Part shown: in pieces, positions 30,143-42,901 of the stretch | How positions within the stretch are numbered: position 1 is the first letter of the stretch | Layout of the letters: every line of letters starts with the position of its first letter | Origin: Chimonanthus salicifolius | Taxonomy: Eukaryota; Streptophyta; Magnoliopsida; Laurales; Calycanthaceae | Reading direction: 5' to 3' | Assembly: GCA_013350335.1 (NCBI GenBank) | Contig: CM023536.1 | Span: 8,204,207 to 8,268,206 of the forward strand | DNA: 64,000 nucleotides | Position numbers and translations under genes: made by a program | The notes under the pieces: generated by a model | Database searches by the model: none | What the model was told of the DNA's origin: nothing | Seen by the model: the letters and a program-made list of their open reading frames with translations, nothing else

Positions 30143-30957
30143 TGTTGGGATATGGCTCGGTTCCACTAAACAATTCCTTGATTTTCTCTGGTGTTGGAAA
30201 TAGAAGTTGCTTAGAATTAGATTAAAAGGTGATCTTTACAATCTAAATGGAATACGGCAACTGCTATGCTTGAAACAAGGCAAGAGTAAGTGGGACCCGA
30301 GTAGCATACTCAACTTGTGGCAAGAAAAGGACACGGTGAGGTCTTCTATCAAGAATTGGGTTTCCTAATTCTAAAGGGAAAGAGACAAAATAGTGGCAAT
30401 TTCTATTTATGCCATGGAGGTTTAATCATAGATGGGTATTGGCTGTAAGATCAGCCACTTACCAACGTGTAGATTAGAGCATTGAGAAAGAGGTGTTGTT
30501 ATCAAAGGAGGGGCTACCTTTCCTGTCTTGAGAGAGAAGCACGACAATACAAGAGAGGAGGTGTTGTTGTTCGGGTGAACAAGTTGTTGTTCAGGGACAA
30601 CATCTGTTCCAAGCAGGAGGTTTAGAGAGGAGTTGCTCACATCAGCGTTACAGGAGATTGACTAGCAGTTTGTCGTGTGGCCAAAGGGGTTTTTGCAGGA
30701 CAGACAAGCGAGGTGGAGAATCGCTCGGCAGAGACGGGAGTGCAGGCTCATAGTCGTGCACAGTCTCTTGCTGCCCAGACGTCAGTCGGGTTTGCTCGTT
30801 GAGTTTATTATTGTATATTGTACTCTCTTATTTTCTCATAATAAAATCTCATCGTGGATGTAGGCCGAGTGGAGCCGAACCACATAAATTTGCTTGTGTT
30901 GAATTGTGCTTATTTTCCCAGTTCGATTCTTATTTATTTCAGCAGTAAGCGCTAACA
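30143..30957 (+). repeat. 3' LTR of the copia element
   Basis: 815 bp, TGTTGGGATATGG...GCGCTAACA. It is collinear with the 5' LTR with scattered substitutions and short indels (for example the interval near 27395-27425 is longer in the 5' copy). Confidence 0.95.
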
Positions 30958-30962
30958 ATTTA

Positions 30963-31780
30963 TTGGGCTAACCCTTTATAGCCAAATTATGTCATTTATG
31001 GTGAAGCTCTTAAATCAATATTTTATAGTGAAATTGAAAATAAAAAGATAGTGGTACCATCTTTAATTCACGGTAGCCCAAAGATACCTCTCCTCCAATT
31101 TGCTTAAGAACTTCTTATCTTTAGAAAGACCACCAGATCAAGCTATGAACATAAGTATATTCTTAATAAATATGAGTTAGAAGTAATTCGACCCGTGTAG
31201 TAATTCGACCCTTATTATATTATTTTTGAGAAATTTGCTGACCTCGTGATCGTGTTTGACTTTTGTTAAAATTTTATAATTTAAAAATCAATAGTCAAAA
31301 TAAGATTAAATTTAAATAGATTTGAATTCAACTATAAAGTTAAGGAGGCTAACTTAAAATAAATTCAAATTTAATAGAGATTTAGTCCATATATAAAAAA
31401 AGAAATTGTAATATAAAAGTGGGCCCTACGAAGAACTTAAATTTTTGGTCCAGTGTTAAACCATACAGGGTGCAAAGATGTTAGAACCTAGCACGTGTAC
31501 TTTTCTACACATGTGCGAATTATCTTCATTCGTGGGTAACGATGTGTTAAAATTCGGCCCGTAGAGCGACCCGTCTTGTAGGAAGGGTTGGTTAAATAAG
31601 GTTCAATCGGGTTGACCCATAGTCAAACTCAGTCAAACCTGTGCAATTAATATAATATTAAATTATTAACTAAGATAATATTTCATAAAAATAAATACTT
31701 ACTCTCACAAACACAACTGTAAATACTTTAATAATCCAAAATTCATGTTCTAATATCATTCCAATAGCTCGTTGTTAATT
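30963..31780. other. Intergenic, no gene seen
   Basis: AT-rich with no recognised feature. Confidence 0.5.
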
Positions 31781-31789
31781 AATATCTAA

Positions 31790-31933
31790 AACACATCAAG
31801 AACTCAATGTTAGTTATATCTAAAAAATAATATTTAAAACACATCAAGAACTCAATGTTAGTTATATCTAAAAAATAATATTTAAAACACATCAAGAACT
31901 CAATGTTAGTTATATCCAAAAAATAATATTTAA
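31790..31933. repeat. Three tandem copies of a 48-bp unit
   Basis: The unit is AAAACACATCAAGAACTCAA + TGTTAGTTATATCTAAAAAA + TAATATTT. The first two copies are identical and the third has one C-for-T change. Because 48 is a multiple of three, a minus-strand frame crosses it and yields a repeated 16-residue peptide (KYYFLDITNIEFLMCF). I treat that as incidental. Confidence 0.93.
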
Positions 31934-31939
31934 ATTCTA

Positions 31940-33400
31940 AAGTCATCATCATTCCTAAAAGAGCCAATATCTTCATATTCATTTTGATAATGTAAAGAAA
32001 CCAAGTTTTCAGTTCCATCTCCATCATCCCTCTCCGTCAAATTCACTGAAATTGAAGAATATACATGTATGAGATTATTATATATGCAACTTCATATTAT
32101 ATAATCATACAACTTGTAAACTAATAAAAATATATGATAAATTAGCAAGAATAAATTTGTAACAAATATAAAATTGTGAATCAGTTCCATTTTATAAGTC
32201 ATGCATAATTACATACACATGAAATACATGTAAACCTGAAAACTAGTAGTCTTGATTTGACAAATGGAGTTCTCGGTATTTTTTTGATAACAGGGGATTT
32301 CCATCATGCTCCATTATTTCTTGGGGCTGAAATCAAATATTATTTATTTAGGTGAACATTTATCGGATTTTCTATCCATTAAAAATCTTAGAAATATGGT
32401 ATCAATCTCTACTTTAATGTGAATGTCCCTAAGACCTGGAAATTGAAGCTTCATTTCTTTGTTGTCTTCATGTACTGAAAATCTGAATAGACTTAAAAAG
32501 GTAAAGGTTGATCTCATATATGATCCTTTTGTAGTTTTGTTTATTTATTTTAATTTTTTTAAAATGGTATTTTTATGTTTATCATGTATTTTTTTTTTTG
32601 AATGAAGGTTTATTACTTTATTTCATCTAAGAGAAAAAAAAAAAAACCAAAAGAATACAACCTACTAAGCAGATGTTCCATACTGCCATGGCTGAAATTC
32701 TTCATGTATTGGCAAAGAGGGAAAGCAAAATGGCGGAATTATAGTAGAAATGCAGAAAAAAAAAATCATTTTCAAAGGGGTTTTATCATTTCCATTTACA
32801 TACCATACAACACGAGGAAGGCCAACAGGCTGCCCTTGTTTTGGAGAGAAGGCGATGGAAAACACTGAGAATGGAGGATGGCAGAGTGAGACTTGAGAGA
32901 AGAAAAAATGAGAAAATCCAAGTATCCAACAATCGAAAACCCTCCCTTCTTTGTCGTTCTGCACTTTGGAGTGGTTCTGCACTTGGAACTTTTGGAGTTT
33001 TAAAAGGAAATCTTACCGTTCTACACTTTGAAACTTTTGAAATTTAGAGTTTGAAAAGGAAGCCCTGCATTGTTGCCATTCCTCTGGAATTTAACTCCTA
33101 TGAGAGTCATGTCCCATCTATTCAAGCTGTCAAGAGTCAATGACTTCGTTTCATACTTCTATTGCATCCATTTTTTTTTAAACACGGGTATTCTTTACAA
33201 ACAGGTCAGAAGTTAATATTAAAAACTGGGTTGAGCTATGGGTTAGAGAGGACTTTTACGAATTTTAAATTCAGACGGGTTTTAAACTGCCCCGACCCTT
33301 TAAGTTGCCGGGCATATTTAACCTCCGATTCAACCACCGCTCGGGTCGAGTTTAATAAGATTGCATGGGAGTGTCAAACACTGGGCCCACACCACTTCAG
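31940..33400. other. Intergenic region upstream of the glycosyltransferase gene
   Basis: AT-rich, with an A run at 32635-32646. It becomes markedly less AT-rich after about 33210 as the 5' end of the gene approaches. Open frames here (32602-32868, 32665-32982, 33162-33452) have no recognised domain. Confidence 0.4.
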
Positions 33401-33886
33401 CCTTTTCCCCTTCGTCTCTGTCTTGGGCTCTCTGCTGTCTGGAATCCGTTAGCGGAAGAAGCGAGAATCAGTTCACGCGCGCGTTGGAGGTGTGAGATCG
33501 GTACCGAGTTTCGAACTCAGATTCTCATTCCATCAACTCATTCATTGCATAACCAGACGAAAGCAGTCGATTCCGCTAGCAGTACGATTCGAACCAGGTC
33601 AGTTGTCGACTCACTGTTCTCTCATCTGCGCTGGCCATCCTCTCTTGGAAAAATCCGAAAAAGGGGGAAAAGAAAAAACGCACACAAAGAAGAAGAACTG
33701 AAGAAGTAGTAGTAGTAGTAGGAGGAACCGGAAAAGGAAATCTGGTGATGTAATGTGAATATGTGATTAATGGAAGGATCGAGAAGAAGAAGAAGAAGCG
33801 GTGAGTCTCTGGTGATGAGAAATGCGAGAGCGGATTGGATCGTTGGGTAGGAATAGCTGGTGGGGGCGGCCGGAAATCTGGGTGGG
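33401..33886 (+). promoter_or_regulatory. Promoter and 5' leader region of the GT64 gene, with an upstream ORF
   Basis: GC-richer sequence directly upstream of the start codon, with purine-rich AAGAAGAAG and GTAGTAGTAGTAGG runs common in plant 5' leaders. An upstream ORF of 26 codons (33770-33850, MEGSRRRRRSGESLVMRN...) ends 36 bases before the main ATG and could dampen translation if it is in the transcript. No clear TATA box is seen, so the transcription start is not defined. Confidence 0.45.
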
Positions 33887-34194
33887 ATGAGAGGCAGCTC
33901 CAATACCACCCGTAGGATTCTGCAGAGATTCGGGCAGCTGAGCGTCTCCGCCGTTGGATCTGTCAAGATCAAGCTCCTCCTGTCATGCTGTATTGTTTTC
34001 ACGCTCTTCCTCATCGCCGGCCGTGCCGCTTCCTTCATGGGATGTCACCGTCGTCCGATTGTTGGCATTCCTCCCCATCCCAGGTTCGTACGTCAGAATC
34101 TCCTCCTCCTCTTCATTCCTTGCCTTCGCTCTGTTTTCTTTTCTTTTCGATATTTTCTTTCTTATTAGAGAACTTTTGCTTCATTTCTAATCTC

Positions 34195-34236
<42 letters not shown>

Positions 34237-37200
34237 GGGTGAGTAGGGAAAATGGCTTTCATAGATTCACGTGGAAAGAAAGGATATATAAAGTTGAGTG
34301 GAAAAAGTAGAACTCATTAAGTAAACTCAATATTTGGGAAAATTTGTCTTTGACAAGTTGATGATGACAATGCTTTATAAACAATAACCTGACTCCAGAT
34401 CTATTTGCTAGTTTTTGTTCCAATTAAGAATGGAATTAAAGGAGGAAGAACCGGCATTTCCTTTCGTACCAGTGAAAAATACCCCAAAGTCATCTTCCAT
34501 GCCCATATTTCTGAACCTCCCCTGTCCAAAAAGTGGAAATGATAGAAAAGTAAGAGGGACCACATTTTCCATGATATTCAATGGAAAGTGAAAGAAATTT
34601 GGCAAACAAACTTATCATTATTTAGCTCTCAGGGGTAAGTGAAAGGAATTAGGAAACAAACCTAAATTTCTCATTTTTTACTTCTCCGGGGCATGTGAAA
34701 GGAATTAGCAAACCAACCTAAATTTCTCATTATTTAGTTCTCGGGTGTAAGTGGAATGGAAATTGGTAAACAAATGTAAATTTCTCATTATTTAGTTACC
34801 AGGGTCAGTTCTATTGTTTGTCAGTGGGCTGATCTTCCATGATGAGATTTTTCTTCTTCCTCTTTTTTGTCAGACTGATTTTTCATCCTAAAAGAAATCT
34901 ACTGCAATTTCAGATCAGTTCAAAGTTTTAATAAGACAATATCAAGCCTGATTGTTACGATTACTATTGTTGTTGTTGTTGTTGCATTGTTACTATTATA
35001 TTTTTATGGCAGCAATCTTATTTGCACTTTGATGCATGTGTTTATACAATTTGATAGTGTTATCCTGCCAACGAATTGAAGTTGGTTGTTCAAGATAGAA
35101 ACTAGCTTTGTAGATACATGATGCAAGTTCCGTGTGAAAGCTTCGGTCTTTGAGCTTCAACTCATTGTAACAATCCACTTGCGGCAAGACTAGCATATTA
35201 AGTAAAACACTATCTATTAGTCCCTTACTAACTACCAAGTATAGATAACTACCCCATCACTATCAATTATGACTTTATCAACTTCTAGACTTCCTTAAGG
35301 AGACCACCGTAGTTTTCATATACTTTCATGTGGTGTTCAATAAAAGATACAAAAAGATGTGAGTGCGATAGAGGAAGCTTAAAAATAGCCTCAATAGAAG
35401 AAAAGATGTTGGAATGTTGTTTTATATAGTTTAGGCCCATACAAAAGACCAGAAATAGCTCTTGTACAAAATTTGAACAACTACAGTTAGAAGATACTAG
35501 GAGAATAGGGACATTATTGAAGACTTTGATTGATGTGGTGAAGGACCTGTGAATGGAAAATGATATATTTTATGATAAGGTTGAGTGGAAAGTAGAACTT
35601 AGAAAGCCATGCTCAGATGGATGGAATAAATGGAATTGATGATGATGATGATGATGATGGGGTGTTGACACCACTCTCTCTTCTACATTTGTTAGTTTTC
35701 TTAATATTATTATGTCATGTGATTATTTGCCCCTATTATTTTTTTTGAAAGGTTATTTGCCCTATTATTTTTCTAATGCCATGGTGCTTAATTTGGTTTG
35801 TTGTGGACAGGAAAGGATACACCATTCTTATAAACACATGGAAGAGAGATGATCTTCTGAAGCAATCTATTGTTCACTACACATCTTGTTCTGGTCTTGA
35901 TTCCATACATATAGTGTGGAGTGAGCCAGATCCACCCTCAGATTCTCTTCGTGGATTCTTGCAAAGAACTGTACAGTCAAATTCCAATGATGGGAAAGAG
36001 ATTGAACTGAAATTTGACTATGAATACCTGAAGACAGTCTGAACAACAGATTCAAGGGAATCAAGGATTTGAAGACAGATGCTATCTTTTCGATTGATGA
36101 TGATGTTGTATTTCAATGCTCTTCTGTAGAGTTTGCTTTCAGTGTCTGGCTGAGTGCACCTGACACAATGGTGGGATTTGTACCCCGCATGCATTGGCTG
36201 GATAAATCGGTATGACTCTATGGCTTTCCTTTTATTACTTTCATCTAAGATCTTTCCTTTCATCCAGTATCTTTTTCTTTGAGCCTTTCATATTAATGTT
36301 CACAAAGCAGTTCAAGAATTTTTCCTTGCTTGCATGGATTGGATAAACTACAGTTCAAAGAACTTTGTTGTTCAGCTGTCTCTGTGCACTATGCATTTCT
36401 TGCATGTATATTATATGACTAATGGGAAGTTCTGAACTCCTGTGTCTATTTTGTATGACCTGTTACCAGTTTAATCTTAATGTAGATGTAGACCACTTAA
36501 ATATTCATGCCAATGCTTTCTGTCTAAATTCATAGGAGAAAATTCTTAGCATCTTATTCTCATATTGATGAAATTGTCATATATTTTAAACTAAGGTAAT
36601 GTTAGTTTGCAGGTTGAGCTTACATTTTCTAGCAGACAATCAATGTTAAAAACAAAAACAAAGACAATAACTATCTACTACAATAGTTGTCATACACATA
36701 TAACTGTGAATAAAGGATACTCATCGAATTCATTTTACTATTGTGCTCTCACTTGCTGTGTCACTAGAATTTCGGTTGGATGGCTGCTTCATTCCCACAG
36801 AAACAAAGAAAAGATACATTATGGGCCTACTATACATACTATTTTTTTTTTTTTTTTGTGTGGCCCCCAATATTGAAGCCAAACTTTGTGGCCCCTTAAT
36901 GTATAGATATCAGCACTTCTCACCGAGAGAGACAAAGAGGGTCATCATCCCGGAAGTGGTGGTTGGGGGTTGGGGGGAGACTAGGCATTAGAGCTGCTAG
37001 GGAATGGTCGTTGGTAGTGAAAGCCTTGGTGAGACTAGGAAGCGTTGGGGGGAAAGATTGGTGAGGTCTTCTAGAGTGGAATCAGGTTTTTGGTTGGGAA
37101 TGGCAAGAGCGTGTCATTTTGGAAAGACAAATGGATGGGGGAGAGACCACTTATGGAAACATTTCCCAAACTGTTTAGATTAGTGACTACTATAACGAGC

Positions 37201-40200
37201 ACAATGATGCACCCCAATGGTCCATCTCATTCAGAAGGATCCTACAAGATTTTAAAGATCTCCACCAAGCCTTGATCGGACTCCTAGGAGACACTAAATG
37301 TGGCTTGAGGATGAAGACAAGTGGATTTGGTCCATGGATTCGTCAGGGTCCTTCTCGGTAAAATCAGTCCTAAAAATAACGTATGTTGCTAACTCGAATT
37401 CACCGTATGTATGTAATCTCGCTTGGAACAATAAGATAACCTCTAGAATCCAGATATTTATGTGAGCGGCTTTGAAAAGGAAGATTTAAGTAAGGTACAA
37501 TCTCAGAAGAAGGGCCATTCTTCCAAAAGGAGCTCTGAAAGTGTGCCCACTATGTAAAGAAGAAGATGAGACAGTGGACCACTTGCTGTGTAAATGCCGC
37601 TTCACATGGGTTGGTTGGTGTTACTTATTGAATTTATTCAGATGCTCATGGGTCATAGGGAGCGGTCGTGGAGGATTTAATGTCAGGGTGGTTTGGGGGG
37701 TCCTTTAGAGGTAGATATACGGTGGCATGGAGACTGGTGCATCTGCAGTCTCATGGGCAATTTGGAAAGAGTGCAATGGAATTTGAGGGGAAGAGGGGGC
37801 TATATGAAAAGTTTTCGAGAAGGCAAAATGGAAGTTGATAGGATGGTTGTCTGTCTACAAGGAATTCATGGGACTACCGCCCTATGACTTCTACTTGTCG
37901 TGGGAAGGCTGTATGAAGGGGGTGGGGGAAAGTTAGGAAACCTAAAGCTGAGTGGATAGGCGCCACCTCAGGGCTCGTGTAAATTCAATGTGGATGGGGG
38001 CAACAAGAGGTGAACTTGGGTTGATAGAATAGGAGGGGTGTTGCACGATGATAAGGGTATGATGTTATTAGCATTTTCGGAGTAATTAGGGATTATGGAG
38101 TCAAATGCTGCGGAACTGAGAGCAATCGGGAGAGTGCTTCAGGTTTGGTCTGGGAATGGTAACGTTATTGTTGAAGGTGACTCGACTAATGTTATCTCCT
38201 GGACTAGTAATGAGAAGATTCCCTCTTGGAAGTTGGTAAGCATTACTAGGGACATTAGGAGGTTGAGCAAGACGGGAGGTACCACTTTTACACGGATACC
38301 TCGATTGACGAACAATGTAGTGGACTTTTTAGCCAAAGTGGGTGTACAAAAGCAAAGACCTCATGTTACTTCCTTGGGTGTGAGGGGAGTTGGGGACTCC
38401 TTATTGTATCTCCTATTGGGTGTGGAGTATTGTACATATAGCGCCTCCATTTTCTGATTCTTTTCTTTCTGTTTGATCTGGGAAACCAGTATTAGTCTTC
38501 TATATTAGGTTCCATCTCATGTGTATATTCTACTGTAAATTAATGAATTCATTTGTCACTGCGTCACAAAAAATTTCTAGGTTCCCAAGTGGAACCAGAA
38601 ATAGGAGGTAGCACCTAATTATGGTAGTGTCTGCTTATGCTACATTTTTTCCAAAAGCAGGATAAATAAAAGGTGCTAGAAGTCTCTGACTGTCACTTTA
38701 TCACAGAAATTGTGCTACCACACAATTGACAAATTTGAACTTGTTTGTAGATTTGTTGTCAGTAATATCTGCATTAGTTCCACTGTATCTGGTCCTATCT
38801 TCTAGACAAAGCTTAAACCTAATGTTTAAATGATAGTAATAGTTTTCATTGGCCTTCTCATGGTAGAGATGAGAATGGCTGACTGGTATTTTCTTGCTTT
38901 TACATGCTATGGATGTGTTTGTGAGTTTTCTCCTCACTTTAATTTTCACAGGTTTATTTTTATCAATCTTTCATTCCGTTGTTATCTTTTTTTCCATTCT
39001 ATGCTGTCATTCCATTATACATCTCTTCCTGGGAATTTTATGGTTCTCAGGGGACTGTTTACCAATTTTTTTGAGAAAATTAATTCCACAAGAAAATTTA
39101 TCCTTGGGTCCAATCCATACTATCTGACACATGTCATAAACTCAAGTATCGTGTCGGGCCATGAAGCTCAGCGCTTATATTTTTTACATTTCAAAAATTT
39201 ATTACAGAAAAAAAAAAAATGAATGAGATGTTTCGCCAAGTAAGGAAAATCTCCCTCTTTTCCTCATTAAATTTTCTTATCTCCCTCCATAGGAGTGGAT
39301 TCCTTAGAAGAAGAAAATGTCTCATTTTTTATGCTCTTGGCAAAGAGATCTTGTTCCATGGAAGAAGAGGGAAGACTCATTTTTTGTAGTCTTCACTTTC
39401 CATGAGAAAATGACAAACAGCCCCTTAAACCTTAATGTCTCCACAATACAAACATGCAAATTTTCTCCCGCATTCAATAATCATTATAAACTGTGAGCTC
39501 CAAGCCAAATAGGCCTATGTGAAACCATGGCTTTTGATCCCTTGTCCATTTTTTTATCTTAGAGGCCTTGAAAACCATACCTAGAGGCAACCCGTCCCCA
39601 AATCTTGGGATACAAATTATTATGTATATAGCACACATGGGTTCATCAATTGGTTGAAGATCATCAAATATGACTGGCTGGAAACTGATAGCTCTGTCAG
39701 ATCGTCACATTTCATGTCTTAATTGAAGCCCATTGTCCTTTTATGTTCAATTGGTTTGTGAATGAATGCACTATGCAGTAAATCCTTCTAGGTGTTTAAT
39801 GTAGTTATTTACAGAAGTTTCCAAATTGCAATTTGGATTTGCTATTGTAATTAATCAGCTATGTTTCTTTGCTTGAAGCTGCTGCATGAGGAATTATTTG
39901 ATCAAGTCAGTGGCCTGCAGTAGTGTTTATATTTGGCAGCTGTTAAATTCTTATTTCTAGTATTGAACTCTAATAAGCCTCTGACAGCTATGTTTGTACT
40001 ATACTGACCATTCAAAGTAGAAGAAGAGAAGCTTGTGGCAAACTACTTAAACAAACTGCCTAGTCTAGGGTCAAGACATGTAGACTTTGGGATAAAGCAA
40101 AAGGATTTAAGCATTTTAGTGTGCAGTTCCATTATCCAAATCATGAGCAGATGGATATCCAGAGTTAAAATAATAGTTTTATCTTTGGTTGTGCAATTGG

Positions 40201-42849
40201 AGTGAGGATAAAGATGTGAATTGCATTAGGAAGTATAGGGTTCGAGACATGCGAGCACTAGGCTAAAGGAAAAAAAAACATGTTGGGATCAATTTTCATT
40301 ATTGAAATTATGGTCATACGGATACATTAGCCATAAAGGATAGTTCTCTCTTTTGCTGCAGTTTAGATAGTGATGAAAATGTGAATTGCATCAGATGGAT
40401 ACTATTTGTCCTACATATCTATCTCAGGTCCTCCTTCTAACAAATATTAATTTCTATGTACATATACAGATATAAATATATATTAATTTCAAACATTACA
40501 TGTCCTGCTACTTGTCATTTTAGGGTCACCCATGGCCTAAATGCTTTCATTTGCAGAGAATTTCTGTGTTCAATGTAGAATAATGTTTCATTAGTTTTTA
40601 CTTGCAGAAAGGCAGTGCCGAACACTACACATATGGAGGCTGGTGGTCTGTTTGGTGGATGGGTACTTACAGTATGGTGCTTTCCAAGGCAGCTTTTTTC
40701 CATAAAAAGTATCTTGATTTGTATACAAACAAGATGCCAGTATCCATCCGAGATTATGTGACAAAGAACAGGTTCCTTTCCTTTTCACTACATTACATTT
40801 TGTGTAATGATTGATGATTTTTTATTTCATTTTTGTAGCGTGTGCTATTTATTTTCAGCATGATTCTAACTGAATACCATATTGCAGGAACTGTGAAGAT
40901 ATTGCTATGTCTTTCCTTGTTGCAAATGCAACACATGCTCCTCCAATATGGGTTAAAGGTAGATAACTGTAAATTCTTCTAGCACTCCTCTTTAACTCTG
41001 AACATACTTCATTATCAATTTTTTATTTGATTATTTGAATCTACTTTTTAATATTAGTTTATAGGAGTATAACGTATTTCTGAAAGAACCTGGATTAATA
41101 CAAATTAATTACATCAGAATTGGGGGGGTACCTATGGTATAGTGCATCTGGGGTTCCTAATTGACTAATCCGTCGTGGCATCAAGAGGGAATATAACACC
41201 CGGAAAGAAGTCCAATTCTGCTCTGTGGATGTGTTCTGTGGTCATTATACGACGACAGTGAAAGTGGAAAAAGTAGTTTCTTATAATGAGAGTACATGAG
41301 AAACTCTATGTTCTTGTCTGAGGATGTGTCTTGTGCCTGGAGCCTGCATTTTGTTACGCTTTTTTTGGTGCTGTTGAATGTTAATTGGTGGCTTATGAGA
41401 GTGAGGGTTTGATGTGTTACTTTTTTAACTTAATGTGGGCTTTTCCATATTTCCTTCTTAACCATCTATCTCTAGGCTGACGATTCAAGTGTTGGAATTG
41501 TTCGTTCAGGTGAATTTTGATTCATGGAGTGTCCATGATAGGGCTAGGCAAATCAACAATCTGGATCACTGTTACCATGTTTTCCATAGCTGCGGATACT
41601 ATAATTCTTGTTGGGCTGTGGATCATATGTTCCTCTCCTTTACAATTAAAGCAAATAAAGAACCCAAATGGAAATTCCAACGCTGTTTCCTTGTTAAATC
41701 TGTTTTATGTTTCTTGGATCATCTCACATGTTAAATCTGTTTTATGTTTCTTGGATCATCTCACATTACTGTCATTGCATTTTTCCATATTCTGAAACCT
41801 TTAGTCAGCAATGTAAAATCCTGTCTCTGATTGAGAGGTTGGGACACTTTTCTTCAAATATTAGTTGAAAATTTCTATTATGTGTAGGCTTCATTCAGTT
41901 GTTTCCCATTATGCACTCATCAACTGTTTGTTGGTCTGCAATTGTTATAACTTTATGTACATTTGCTTATTACTGCATTGCTCGAAAGCTTTGATTGGCA
42001 ACATTCATGTTTTGCTTGTGAAATGGTAAATGATGACCCCCTTCATAAAATACTGATCTTTCTATCACGAGTAGCTCCAGCATAGTTGGTAAGTGCTCAT
42101 TTTTCTACCATATGGTTTCAGGTTCAAGCCCCATGGATGTCAGAAATTTGCCAAATCCAATTACAATTGCCAACCCTAGATAGATGGGAAAAATGGGCTT
42201 TGATGACGATGATCATTAGTTGTAATAGCATAGCATCTGGGATTACATTAGTAGCATTACAACAACATGAAAATGCGACATGTTTCATTACTAAATCCAC
42301 AAGGTACAAGGAGCTATGTGTTTACCAATTCCCAGATGGCAAAAAACAGCAGCCATATTGGTCAGATTTTGGGCTCAAGGCAATAAATGTTTGGACAACA
42401 AAAAAATTTGCACAGCTCACAGTCATAACATTAGATCAAGTGGCTAGAAATGACGGACAATGGAGCTGGGATTTTTTGACGTTTGGAATATCCAAAGCCC
42501 CTCCTTGTATGATTGTGAACCCCATGCCATCCCATGTGTTGCATTTTCAACACTATTTTTACATATCTTTGGTTACAATAGGTGTTGTGTCAGAATTTTC
42601 TCTTTTTTTTTTTTTAATGAACTTGTGCCCTCTGATTTTTTCCTCTTTCTTTCTTTTAGTGGGTCTCATGTTTTGATTATGACCCTTCACATAATTCGAA
42701 ATACTGCCCATGATGGAGAGGTTTCTGACACCCTGCATCAATTATTACTAATATCGTATTTCTTACCTAAAACCATTCTTTTTTATCCCAAATCAGATAT
42801 TCACTCTTCTAATCAATAAGTCGATAATTATAAAATTGAGGTGATCACA

Positions 42850-42901
<52 letters not shown>

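Larger units (their letters stand above)
26691..30957 (+). mobile_element. Ty1/copia LTR retrotransposon, internally deleted, with a nested TRIM
   Basis: A 4267-bp element bounded by LTRs at 26691-27510 and 30143-30957, with an exact ATTTA target duplication (26686-26690 and 30958-30962). The primer site TGGTATCAG at 27513 follows the 5' LTR, as in most plant copia elements primed by initiator tRNA-Met. A purine tract (AAGGTGGAGAT) precedes the 3' LTR. The interior keeps gag, a CCHC zinc knuckle, the aspartic protease DSG motif and part of the GAG-pre-integrase domain, then jumps near 29745 to what looks like the C-terminal tail of RNase H (VTSVKFKRGLGLGNSSN, stop at 29954). Integrase and reverse transcriptase are missing. 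A TRIM is inserted at 28691-29498. The element is non-autonomous and dead. Confidence 0.95.

Noticed and set aside
31779..32027. Small protein with a 16-residue repeat
   Set aside because: Generated by a 48-bp tandem repeat in AT-rich DNA; no start context or conserved flank.
33860..33886. Upstream in-frame extension of the GT64 protein (GAAGNLGG...)
   Set aside because: The codon at 33860 is GTG, not ATG; the first in-frame ATG is 33887, which also gives the family-like N-terminus.
38830..39222. 130-codon open frame in GT64 intron 2
   Set aside because: T-rich, Phe/Leu-rich translation without any motif, ending in a poly-A run; looks like chance.
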